Assembly (NCBI GenBank): GCA_964023275.1
Contig: OZ029914.1
Span: 18,973,049 to 19,037,048 of the forward strand
Length of the DNA: 64,000 bases
Source: Norana najaformis
Lineage: Eukaryota; Annelida; Clitellata; Crassiclitellata; Hormogastridae
Reading direction: 5' to 3'
Shown: piece by piece, positions 53,696 through 63,449 of the stretch
Numbering within the stretch: the first letter of the stretch is position 1
Layout: the number at the start of each line of letters is the position of its first letter
Translations under genes and position numbers: made by a program
The notes under the pieces: model-generated
Databases searched by the model: none
The model's input: the letters and a program-made list of their open reading frames with translations, nothing else
What the model was told of the DNA's origin: nothing

Positions 53696-55769
53696 GTTAG
53701 TCGCAAAATGCTAATTTTGATCGATTAATTACAAATAGTAATTAGTCGAGTTTGTTTACTTTATAAATGTTTTTTATGCATCTCAGCATTTGAAATGGTG
53801 GAGGAAAGTGTTGCTTAGGAAAAGGATCACCCGGGATCTTGAGTTAGAAAGGCGATGCTATATTATAGTGGAACCCGGGATATATTAGATAAAACAATTA
53901 AGCAAAATGTCAGTCCGCCATGTTTATGCCACCAATGAATTCGCCTCTGTTGTTACAACTCGCAGCATATCAGGTTTACGGACCACCAACTGTTGTATCT
54001 AAAAGGCATTAAACGCCTAATAGTGCAGGTAGGCTATGCTTTTGCCACAGGTAGGGTATTATCAGCGGACACCGAAATTTTATGAGCGCACTGAAAAATC
54101 GTTTCTGTCAAAATCGCAGTTAAGTAATATATGCAGCTGCATGCCAGCTGGGTTTCCCATACGAGTATCACAGTAACTTTCCGAAGAAAAAGAAGAAATT
54201 AAAATATGGCACAGCAAAGAGAAAAGCGCAATGGCGGAGAAGTCTAAACGAATAGCGAGGGGCTGATGTCTTCTTCGCCCCATGCACTTTAATGAAATTC
54301 ATTAAGGTTCTGACGTTTCGATCGGATGGCGACCTATGACGTTGTCAAGTGGTTACATGGCAACGGCATCGTGGGAAGCCGACTTTCCGGAAGCTCACCT
54401 GCAATCTTTAACCCTAGCGTCACCTGCAGGGCATCAGAAAGAGTCTAATATTGTACAGTTTTATTCCTTCCTCGCTTCCTCTCTTCTCCCCTTTCTTGAT
54501 TGCTCTCTAGGAATACAACGTGGCGCAGATTCAAGCTAAGGATAACCGCTTCTGTCTCAGTAATTGAAAATATATTTTATTTTTGCTAATGAGTATGCTT
54601 TGTTGCTAAGTTCCAGCCAAACTACTCTCCCAAAGACCCTAGTTACGTACGTAGACCCCTTGCAATGCAGCCCGTGCAACGCACCAATTTAGAATTACAG
54701 GTAAACAATGACATGCGCCACCCTGTTTGACTCGACAACTAGGCCTAATTATGTATATAATTAGCAGTGTAATTAGTTGTCGAATATATAGATATATATA
54801 TTAAAGATAAAGAAGAGAAGAAAAGCAGTTCCATGAAGTAGTCATGGGTGTGAGGTTTTAGCAGTTTCATTTTCTTGGCCTCGACTTATGAGGGCGAATA
54901 ACCACACTTTTCCCTCGCCGCCTGATCTTGCAGCTTTTTGCAGTATACGGTCAGTGTACCCTTGTGTTAAAAGTCTAGCTTCTCGGTCTTAATCGAAAAG
55001 TTATCGCTGGGGTTATCAGTGGCATCCACTATTCTTTACACAAACAACGACCGTTAAAAATCAAAATGTCATTACTAATATCCAAAGACACGCTGTAAAT
55101 TTGTTGGGGGCCGGAAATCCGGGCGGACTTCCCTAAGAAGCTTATGGCTAGGTCGAAAGCTAACCACCAAAGTCTTGATCGAAAAATTTAAAATTTAATG
55201 TCTAAATTTATCGACTGCTCACTTGGTTAAGTGGGCGCCTGACCATGAAGTTGTCCGCTGAGCGTCTGTCCGTATTTCAACAGATAAACCCCACTTAGGC
55301 CTATACTGCATTGCGACAGTCGAAGGTGTCTTATAAGCACCTATACGATATTAGTATAATCAGAGGCGCTTTTAACATCGGTGTGTTAGCTGTAAACAAC
55401 GGCGCAAAGTACAATGGGCCCTAATCACGATTTCAATATTCCAGACGCGCCAAAATCTGGGTGGGACACTAGGAAAGCTTACACCGAGATATTAAAAACA
55501 AAACGCCTCTGAGTGTAATATGCTGTCATATTATTTTTCAAATGCGAGTTGTTCTTTCTGGTTATATATAAAGTGCGTTGAAGGGTTGTATAAATAAATG
55601 GCTATAACTCTGGTTTTCGTACTTTTAGGAGGACTGACGAGATCTTGCCAGCTTCAGCTGCCTTCAGCAGCAAAACAATCGCATACGAGTGACTTGTATT
55701 GGTTTTGACGTCTTCAGTATCTTTTCCGAAATTCCCGCAGACACGTACCGCTGAGATGCGACGTATACC

Positions 55770-56035
55770 ATATAACCTACCTGGTCAGCTACGCGAGTAT
55801 ACGTCAAGGCGCCTCTGTACGTGAGGATGCCGGTTCGCGTCCCGGTTGTGGCTTATTTCAGAGATTTGAATCTTGGGTTGTAGCACGGTCCGTACATGGG
55901 GACCTTAAATGGCGTGGCGCCCATTCAAACGGGCAGCGGTGGTAAAGGATCTCACCCGTTAAATTCATTGAAAAATGAGCTTGGTCGAGGCCATAGGGTC
56001 ACTATAGAAAAACGTGTACATTTAGATTTCATTTA
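55770..56035 (+). mobile_element. tRNA-derived SINE, near full length
   Basis: It starts 'acctacctggtcagctacgc' (A-box region), then 'tgccggttcgcgtcccggtt' (B box), 'gtggcttatttcagagattt', 'acggtccgtacatggggacc', 'aggatctcacccgttaaatt', 'ggtcgaggccatagggtcac', and a 'gtacatttaga' tail. Family reference copy for the window. Confidence 0.9.
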
Positions 56036-57215
56036 CCTGCCTGTTTCTTTAGTTGCAAGTTTTCTTGTTTGCGTGGGTGTAACGGAAACTATGATTCTTC
56101 AAAGCTTCCTGCGTGCGTCGTTACTTTAAAAGCGCCTTGCGTGAACAGGCATTGGTGCCTTATGGGTGTCTTGTATATAGCAGAACCATGGAAAAGCTGT
56201 AAATTGTCCACTTTACCTCAGTTAATGAACTCTAATCGCCTAGCAACATCAAAGATCACTTGCTTGTGCTTAACTTTAGGACATTCTGTGTGCTCATGCA
56301 TGGGTATCATACGTTACTTCATTGTGTTTATCCCAGACTCGAGGTTGTATGTGTATATAGCCTCGACAACACTTAATATACTGTATATATATGTATGTAT
56401 TTATTCTGAAGTTTTGGTCTTAAAGTGCATGCATACTGAATTCATTTTGCGATGAGACGTAAGGTAACGTAATCGCTAATTCATTGCATACCTCTGGCAG
56501 CTTTAGTTCTGATGCAGCGGTTGAAGGGTCTCCGTTCGTTGGCTTCAGAGTTGTGATTTACAACATGCAGGACCAATGAATGGAATGTCCCTTCGTTCAC
56601 CATATAGTTATACTGATCCAATCATCCAACAATCCATCCATCGATGCGATCGATCGATCGATCCACGTCTTCGTCGATTCGTCCACAATTCTGTTGACAT
56701 GTTCAGCTTCATGCCAGTATTTATGCAGCTCATTCGAGTCGCAGTTGAAATGCCATGTACTTAATATGAAGCCAATGCTGTAAATATACATTCTGATTTG
56801 TTTATATGCATCGGCCCCCGCTGTATGTAGGTCTGTATATTCTATAGCGTTGATATGAAAATTAGGTATGCTTTAGCCTAGATTCTTGTAAGAAAAACCA
56901 TATTATAGAAAAATATAATGAAAATAATAATAACAATGAAATATTATATTAGACTGAATTAATCTGGCGAAATTGAAAAGAAATGAACGCGGGTCTTCAC
57001 TGGGACACAGGTGACAAAAGGCTGCGTTTGTGTGGCGCATTCTAGGCCGAATGAATGCGGGGTAAACTACTGGAATCGGATAATAGGATCTGATGGGAAA
57101 GCATTTCTCATCAGAATTAACACACGGACTGCAGGTCGAAGATAGGATTGCACAAAGGGTCACATGTAGGCCTACAACACGTGCATATTGTTACAAGTTC
57201 ACGTTTAAGCAGGAG

Positions 57216-57248
57216 GAATATATATATATATAATATATATATATATCT
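57216..57248. repeat. (AT)n microsatellite
   Basis: 'atatatatatata' with one interruption. Confidence 0.95.
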
Positions 57249-57637
57249 GATAGAGACACGTGTCCATGCATGCATCAGCTGGGAATTAACAGGTGTTTGG
57301 GCAGTTGCAATGGGTTATAAGGAGTGTCTGAAGGATTGGTGTCTCGCTGAGCGAGGAAATAAAGATATAAAAGAGGGAGCTTAAACTGTAGAATAAGAAC
57401 TTCTTGACGAGATGACTGTCGAATGTTACGATGTTGAAGTTGAATGTCTGATGCTGTGGAAGAAAAAGAGATTTTTAAGCGTGTAGCGTTGTTGCCTGTT
57501 TCCACCCCGAAAAGACAACGAGTCAATAAACGCCAGCATACAACAATATATTCACGCGCAAACAGACACATACGCAGCCCATAGTCATTTTCACATATGG
57601 TCTTCTCAGTGGTTCTGTGAATCCGCTGATTCATGTA

Positions 57638-57800
57638 TCGTAGCACGGTCCGTATGCACGTGGACCTTAAATCCATGGCGTGGCGCCCTTAAAAACGGGC
57701 AGCGGTGATGAAGGATCTCACCTGATTAATTCATTGACAGGGTCGAGGCCATACGGTCGCTATAGAGAAACACAGACATTTACATCTGTATACGTTCTTT
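57638..57800 (+). mobile_element. SINE, body and tail without tRNA head
   Basis: 'cgtagcacggtccgtatgca', 'ggatctcacctgattaattc', 'cggtcgctatagagaaacac', 'acatttacatc'. 5'-truncated copy of the 55770 family. Confidence 0.85.
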
Positions 57801-57974
57801 TCAATATCTTGTGAATTCAGTTAATTACGCCTGTTCTTAGTTTTAGTCCTACGGGCCTATAAGTATATTATTCTAGAATATTATCGTCGTTCTGAAAAGA
57901 CTAGGCTGCGTTCTTCGTTGAAATGTCGTGCAGTGGCCCGATTTATGTTCTTCTTGACATATTGACCTGATAGC

Positions 57975-58045
57975 GGCTTGGTTTTGGTGCGCCATCGGTT
58001 GATACCTTGTGCATTAGACACCGGCGCGAGAGAAGTTACTAATTA
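57975..58045 (-). repeat. Reverse copy of the 31455/33125 repeat
   Basis: 'tggtgcgccatcggttgata ccttgtgcattagacaccgg' is the reverse complement of the 'ccggtgtctaatgcacaagg catcaacc'-type motif. Confidence 0.8.
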
Positions 58046-58178
58046 ACTAAATTAACTTGTCGACACCTCCTGTTTGCATATAACCTGCTGTAGCCTACAT
58101 AAAATATACTTCAGTCTGCATATATCTGCCCAATCTCGTCGAACAATATCGGCTTCAAAATCTACGACAGCGGAAATT

Positions 58179-58212
58179 GAAAAGCTTTCGTCTCTAAGGA
58201 CGAAAGCTTTTC
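58179..58212. repeat. Perfect 14-bp stem hairpin
   Basis: 'gaaaagctttcgtc' and its exact reverse complement flank a 6-nt loop (tctaag). No gene end is adjacent; purpose unknown. Confidence 0.9.
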
Positions 58213-58244
58213 TATCCTGAGCTTTGTCCTAACTAAAAACCGTA

Positions 58245-58370
58245 CACGTGGCTCCTATTCGAACGGGCAGCGGTTGTGAAGGATCTCACCCGATAAATTC
58301 ACTGAAAAATTAGCAGGGTCGAGGCCATTCCGTCGCTATAGAAAACCGTGTAAATTTATATTTATAGCTT
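58245..58370 (+). mobile_element. SINE, 5'-truncated
   Basis: 'cctattcgaacgggcagcgg', 'ggatctcacccgataaattc', 'cagggtcgaggccattccgt', 'gaaaaccgtgtaaattta'. Same family as 55770. Confidence 0.85.
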
Positions 58371-59264
58371 AATGTCTCCATGGCTATGGTGCGCGTACAT
58401 TGCTGTTTGAATTTCGACTGTTTCTTGGCTTCTTCTTTGCATGGAGCGCCACCGCCATTCGCTCCACATAGGTAAGATAAATTAAAATGAGTTCAAAGTC
58501 GGTGATGCTGTTGCTTATGGGAGAGTGAGTCATAGGTCGGTCGAGTTCAACTGTAGACCGCTATGTGCGTATGTTTGCATGTGTACACAAACGCTATGTG
58601 CGTGTGTTCGTATGTGTACGTAAATGCTTCTATAGTATACTCTGTTGTGTTCAGCATGAGCTTATCTTTAAATGCTTTTCCACCAGCGTATATCGTTCTT
58701 GGTTCACCTGCTCCGGCGGCTGTTTCAGTTTCATCTCTTGCGGTTAGGCTTATTTCTGACGGCAGTGAGCGGCGATAGGGATGTTCGACCACGATCAGGT
58801 CTTGGAGAAGGCTGCTGCTGCTCCTGCTGAGCTAGAAACATCACAGCTTGTTCGCACGCTGTTTCGTGGTCGGCCGCACGGATGAAATGAGTTCATCAAT
58901 CACCTGGAGTCTACATCTGGCGGGAACGGTGAAAGACTAAAGGAATAGAGACCTATCAGAAGAATTTGCACAGACAGACGGTTGGGCGGAAGGATGGACG
59001 GAATGATAGGCGAAGCGATTGACATTGATAGAAATCGAAAGCTGGGAGAAATTGAAGAGAGAAACCAATATAATATGTTTTTTAGGTTGAGTTAATGAGG
59101 CGCTATATGAAGTTTCTTGAGAAATGCACCCATATGGGCACAAATGGTCTCCTGAAAGGTACTACCCTGAGTGGTAAGCATAAGTTTTGGCTTGACTGAC
59201 GCTTCAGCTAAAGACAAATACTCCCACATTAATCAGAAAACTCGCACAGAAAACTATGCGCACT

Positions 59265-59395
59265 TCGTACTCGTAATCGTAATCCCGAGATTTCTACAGC
59301 GCCCAACGAAAGCAACGTCACGGGGACCAGCTTATTCACAGGCGCTCAGTCAAAACAAAATCGATAGGTAAAGGTGTTAGGTTCCTTGCGTTGGA
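59265..59395 (-). mobile_element. LINE 3' end (ATTACG-tail family), best-preserved copy
   Basis: On the - strand: 'gactgagcgcctgtgaataa', 'gctggtccccgtgacgttgc', 'tgggcgctgtagaaatctcg', then 'ggattacgattacga'. CpGs are retained, unlike its relatives at 8796, 18722, 34050 and 40552. Confidence 0.88.
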
Positions 59396-60424
59396 AGCCC
59401 AGACAGAGCACTCATAATATGTCGGAGCGTTACAGGCGGGGCAGTCGTCGAGCCCTAGAATGGCCTCGGAATGTGGCCAATCAAGTGGATCCGACGGAAT
59501 CTAACTCGGATGTGATAATGACTGTGCTTTGTTGTTGAAGGGACAATTCAATGGTTTACCGATTATGTATCTATTAGGGCCTGGAAGAGACGATAATTTG
59601 TCCCCTTTGAGTCGGGTAAATGAACTCCAACCGCGTTGCAACATCAAAGTGCGCGACTCATTAGCCTTGCACTCATGCAATCTTGTAAGTGCGCAGTCAA
59701 GCGGAACGCCTGCTCTTTCATCTGTCCTTTATCTCCACAAGTCTGCTTTCTCTCGGCCCTAAAGATTTAATGGTAAATAAACAACGTAACCTTGCCGAAA
59801 GTCGCACGATTTTTGTAATGAAAGCCCGAATCGTATTTCTCACACGAACTATAAATCAATGACCAAAGAGTTGACCTTGGTGGATTTCAGTGGGCTAATT
59901 TCCTATAGATGGATATTCCTTGCATGGTTAATTATGCTGACCTCTTAGATACTCGGCTCCATAAATCGACGGCCGTTGGTCTAATATCCTCCGTTAACTG
60001 CCTTCGGAAGTTTCGGTTCATTCCAACGGACTGTCAAGACCTGATGTCGTTATCTGCGAATTTGTCAAAGCATCAACTTTTACAGCAATCTCCAGACAAT
60101 CAAACCGGTAGGCCTAGATGTTTTAACTTTCCGGGACTTATATTAATTAGATTTCTGAAGAGTTTAATAGCACCTGAAAGCATTATTATAAATTTTAAAA
60201 GTTTAAAAAATGCCTCGATTTCTTCTGCACTTGAAAGCAGACTATACCTATGTAGCGCTACTCAGGATATAATATGAAAAGAATTGCTTATTGGTTTGAC
60301 TAGTTGCTGTGGTAAAAGTGTAAGTCATGACACTTCTGTGCCGGAGGAGGCCGTTCGCATACCAATCGTGACTATATTTCAGAGTTTTATATCTCTGACT
60401 AGCAATTTTCATAAACAGAGGCTA

Positions 60425-60540
60425 GAAATAGCATGGCATTTATCCAAGCGGACAGCGGTGATGAAGAATCACACCCGAATAATTCATTGCACAGCTGTCG
60501 AAGCTGTCTATGATTGGTGTAGAAGATGTGTAGGGTATAC
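60425..60540 (+). mobile_element. Decayed SINE fragment
   Basis: 'atccaagcggacagcggtga tgaagaatcacacccgaat aattcattgcacag' retains the SINE body pattern (gggcagcggtgatgaaggatctcacccgataaattcattg) with many changes. Confidence 0.65.
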
Positions 60541-61004
60541 ACACTCAAAACGCGCTACATTAAGATTGCTCAGTTCGTTTGTTGCTTAGCGATTATCCGA
60601 TTGAGAACCATGCATAACGATACCCTATAATTATACATGTAGGCCTATTTCCCTAATCTGTATACATTTCTTATAGATTGCTGCTTGTCATGCTTGACCT
60701 GCTGCCCTTGATTCAACGTCAAGTTGAAAACTTGTGCTTGTAAGATACTCAATGAAAAATGTAGACCATACTTCGATTAACTGTCTATCCGACACCGTGT
60801 GCGTTCATATAGGCTGTGCCTTTGGACTATTTTACGCATGTTAAGGATTTCTGTCGCCTTTATAAGATGTTGTAAAGTAGGTGATGTCTTTTAATCACAA
60901 TAAAATGCTTTCTTACTCACTTAATAGAAGCGTAATTGGCTAAGTGCCATGGAAATCAAGGTCCCTGGGTAGAGTGGCAACTGGAAAACATGGGAAGCTA
61001 TGTA

Positions 61005-61193
61005 GAGGAAGCTAGAGAAAGAACTAGATTTTTTCTTCTGCAGAGGAAGCTAGTCAAAGAATTAGATTTTTCTTCTGCAGAGGAAGCTAGAGAAAGAACT
61101 AGATTTTTTGTTCTGCAGAGGAAGCTAGAGAAAAAAACTAGATTTTTTCTTCTGCAGCGGAAGCTAGTCAAAGAACTAGATTTTTCTTCTACA
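61005..61193 (+). repeat. Five tandem ~38-bp units, each ending in a splice-acceptor-like sequence
   Basis: Units of 38, 37, 38, 39 and 37 bp have the form 'gaggaagctagagaaagaac' + 'tagattttttcttctgca'. Every unit ends in a polypyrimidine tract plus (C/A)AG. The last unit, ending 'ttcttctacag' at 61194, is the apparent 3' splice site of the first T-box exon. The other four candidate acceptors lead into in-frame stops. Confidence 0.95.
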
Positions 61194-61194
61194 G

Positions 61195-61346
61195 TTCAAA
61201 ATGGTCAGAGAGTCAAAGAAAGCAAACGACAGAGGGCAGGCAGAACGCATACAGCGACCTGTGACGTTAACTTTGGAAGAAAAGCATCTCTGGAATGAGT
61301 TCAACAACGGAGTAACCAACGAAATGATTGTTACTCAAAGCGGAAG
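61195..61346 (+). CDS. T-box exon a: start of the domain
   Basis: Acceptor 'ttcttctacag', donor 'gtattt', phase 0 in and 2 out. A basic leader is followed by TLEEKHLWNEF and TNEMIVTQSGR. The spacing between F and NEM is one residue longer than in Brachyury (FKELTNEM). ATG 61201 could also act as a start codon if no upstream exon exists. Confidence 0.9.
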
Positions 61347-63425
61347 GTATTTAGCATTACAGCCACAAGATCAAAGTCTTAAATTTATACTTACCCTTAG
61401 TGCTCAACAGGTTCTGCAGACAAACTACGTATTGCTTCAGTTTGTTAAGAACTATAGGCCTAGATTACGCCGTGTACAAGAATATTTGTTAATTTATCTT
61501 TTTTGTCTCTTTAAGTCTCACCAACTCTTCTGTGGATCTGCACTGAAGATCAGTGCATCTTTTCTTCCTCCTATTTTGCTCAGATCTATTGACTGCTCTG
61601 TGCTACCTGACATCGTCTGATCTAGCTCGGCCCGTATACGGGGGCCTTAAATGGCGTGGCGCCCCTTCAAACGGGCAGCGGTGGTAAAGGATCTCACCCG
61701 ATAAATTCATTGACAAAAGAGCAGGGTCGAGGCCATACGGTCACTGCAGAAAACCCTGTACATTTACATTTACCAGGAGGCGGTGCCAGTTGGCTGTATA
61801 ATGCTCCTGCCTGCTCGCAGGAAATCTGTCGCCCTGTCTTATGTTTGGCTGACCGCAGACTCCTTCGATCTCTTACCATTGCACGCACGTTATAGAATGC
61901 TATGTTAAACAACTGTTTGTACTTACTTCAGACTTATGTTTCCTGTCGTGGCAATTCGTGTCGCTGGACTGACTCCGAAAGATCTCTACTCCCTGGCCAT
62001 AGAGTTTGTCCAGGCGGGAAAGAGTCGATGGAAATACGGCGGTGGACAGTGGACGCTCTGTAACACAACAAAATCCACCAACTCCTCCTCCTCCTTCTCC
62101 TCCTCCTCCTTTTCCTCATCCTCCTCTGCGTCTTCTTCCAGTACCGTCTATATGCATCCAGATTCTCCAAATTTTGGATCACACTGGATGAAGGATACTG
62201 TTTCGTTTGCCAGAGTCAAACTAACCAATAAGCTTCAAGCATCGATCGGACAGGTATACGACTAACGACGCTGTTTCCTTCAGCAGTTCGTTAATTCTTC
62301 AATTCATTAGACCTGTGTTTCAAGAATTCAGTGCTTTGTTCATTCACTTCCACGGTCCGTGTACGGGGACCTTAAACGGCGTGGCGCCCATTCGAACGGG
62401 CAGCGGTGGTGAAGGATTTCTATAGAAAACCGTGTACATTTACATTTTACTTGGTTGGTCGTACTGAAATTGCCAAATCTTTTCTTTCGTTTTTAGCTAG
62501 TCAGTTAAGCAATACATATCTTACATGTAGGCCTAATTATGGGTTGCTGATCACCTTCATAACTAAAACGCAATTGTTGAAAAAACAATTAGTAATAACT
62601 GATTATTCCTGGTTAACTCTGGGACCTTTGCAGGTCGTTTTGAAGTCTCTACACAAGTACCAGCCTTGTGTTCACGTCATCCGAGTCAGCCCAGACGACG
62701 AAGACTGCAGTGGGACCAAAGACCAACCTTGTTCCGATGAAGACCTGTCGAAGGTCTCAGCAGCCACTGGCTCCGGTGGCTCTGCTGCGATCGCCGCAGT
62801 CAGCTTCCCAGAGACCAGCTTCATTGCAGTCACCGCCTATTACAGCGAAGAGGTCAGGTTAACAGAGCTCCTTATATCCGCCATATAAAAATTAGACACA
62901 CACACATACGCATATGTAATCAAACACGCATACACAGATACATACATTCACGCATACGCCTACATACATGCATACATACATACATGCATACATACATACA
63001 TGCGTACATACATACAGACAGACACAGACAGACAGACAGACACAGACAGACAGACAGTGTATGCCTGTAAACATGTATGCATTCATGTTTAAAGACATAG
63101 TTACATACATGCACACATATATACATACGTACATAAATACATATGTACATACATACATACAAATAACATTTATTCAGATTAACAAGCTAATGATGCATGC
63201 ATGCATGCATACATTTATACTGACATAAGTTAATGATTTATAAAATAATCATATTTAAAAGTTATCTAATAACTGTCTAGAGTGGTTTTAATTTCGCTTC
63301 TCTACTATATAATATCTTGCAATAGTTTTGTTTTTCAGATAAGAGTCTTAAAGATCAAATATAACGATTTTGCCAAATCGTTTCGGGAATCGAACGAGGC
63401 TTTTTGCGCTGACAGGTTCATTTGA
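61195..63425 (+). CDS. Brachyury-like T-box transcription factor, DNA-binding domain exons (partial gene)
   Basis: T-box proteins bind T-sites through a ~180-residue domain; Brachyury members specify mesoderm, notochord or gut and blastopore fates. Exons: 61195-61346, 61932-62253, 62634-62852, 63339 onward (63415 if the donor gttcat is used; otherwise a stop at 63423-63425). Motifs: LWNEFNNGVTNEMIVTQSGR, MFPVVAIRVAGLTP, RWKYGGGQW, VYMHPDSPNFGSHWMKDTVS, FARVKLTNKL, SLHKYQP, FPETSFIAVTAY, KIKYNDFAKSF. TNEMIVT, RWKY and HPDSPNFG..WMK point to the Brachyury subfamily, and all intron positions match those of chordate T. Anomalies: the usual PGGKPEP turn is replaced by a poly-Ser run, and a ~30-residue acidic/Gly/Ala insertion precedes FPET. 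It may be a fast-evolving paralogue of a conventional Brachyury. The C-terminal regulatory region lies right of the window. Confidence 0.92.
61625..61790 (+). mobile_element. SINE in the first T-box intron
   Basis: 'cggcccgtatacgggggcct', 'gtggtaaaggatctcacccg', 'gcagggtcgaggccatacgg', 'gtacatttacatttac'. 5'-truncated copy of the 55770 family. Confidence 0.9.
61932..62253 (+). CDS. T-box exon b: core with poly-Ser insertion
   Basis: Acceptor 'acttacttcag', donor 'gtatac', phase 2 in and 0 out. MFPVVAIRVAGL...RWKYGGGQW, then about 25 mostly Ser residues coded by a TCC/TCT microsatellite (62080-62145), then VYMHPDSPNFGSHWMK. The second T-box signature (H-P-D-S-x3-G-x2-W-M) is intact. Confidence 0.93.
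62352..62450 (+). mobile_element. SINE fragment in the second T-box intron
   Basis: 'cacggtccgtgtacggggac', 'cgaacgggcagcggtggtga aggatt', then directly 'tctatagaaaaccgtgtaca'. The central 'ctcacccgataaattcattg...cggtcgc' segment is deleted. Confidence 0.88.
62634..62852 (+). CDS. T-box exon c: HKY block with acidic insertion
   Basis: Acceptor 'acctttgcag', donor 'gtcagg', phase 0 in and out. VLKSLHKYQPCVHVIRV is followed by an acidic then Ala/Gly/Ser-rich insertion (SPDDEDCSG to ~AAIAAV) and SFPETSFIAVTAYYSEE. Removing the insertion as a cryptic intron (62685-62799) would break the frame, so it is probably translated. Confidence 0.93.
62895..63190. repeat. Tetranucleotide array (CATA/TACA, with CAGA)
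   Basis: Imperfect ATAC/CATA repeats containing an embedded CAGA block (63015-63057), in the intron after exon c. ORFs here are artefacts of the repeat. Confidence 0.97.
63339..63425 (+). CDS. T-box exon d: C-terminal end of the domain
   Basis: Acceptor 'gtttttcag', phase 0 in. IRVLKIKYNDFAKSFRESNE is the domain end. A donor at 63416 (ACAG|gttcat) would continue the protein off the window; otherwise TGA at 63423 ends it right after the domain. Confidence 0.85.
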   Translation: MRVLKIKYNDFAKSFRESNEAFCADRFI

Positions 63426-63449
63426 CAATAGTTTTGAATTTGCTGTTTA

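Larger units (their letters stand above)
53696..61004 (+). other. Putative intron or spacer before T-box exons
   Basis: CpG-rich (about 54 CpG in 55081-56040) and packed with SINE copies. Two stretches with plausible splice signals were seen (55629-55700 and 59909-60107), but neither alone restores phase to the T-box exon. A perfect 14-bp hairpin lies at 58179-58212 and an (AT)n at 57216-57248. Confidence 0.5.

Noticed and set aside
55629..55700. Possible small exon after 'gtacttttag' that accepts phase 1 from 53695
   Set aside because: Available donors end in phase 1 or 2 and not 0, and it is too short to support alone.
59909..60107. Open stretch between 'tcctatag' and a 'gtaggc' donor, considered as a linking T-box exon
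   Set aside because: It needs phase 0 input and gives phase 1 output, which fits neither the exon at 53695 nor that at 61195; no conserved motif.
60936..61298. ORF of 120 aa spanning the five-unit array
   Set aside because: Its sequence is the repeat translated, and it ends in a frame different from the T-box frame; the true frame starts at 61195.
62685..62799. Cryptic intron that would remove the T-box acidic insertion
   Set aside because: GT..AG ends exist, but its 115-nt length would shift the frame before FPETSF.
62892..63228. ORFs of 80-88 aa on both strands rich in Tyr/Val/Cys or His/Thr
   Set aside because: Entirely encoded by the CATA/CAGA tetranucleotide array.
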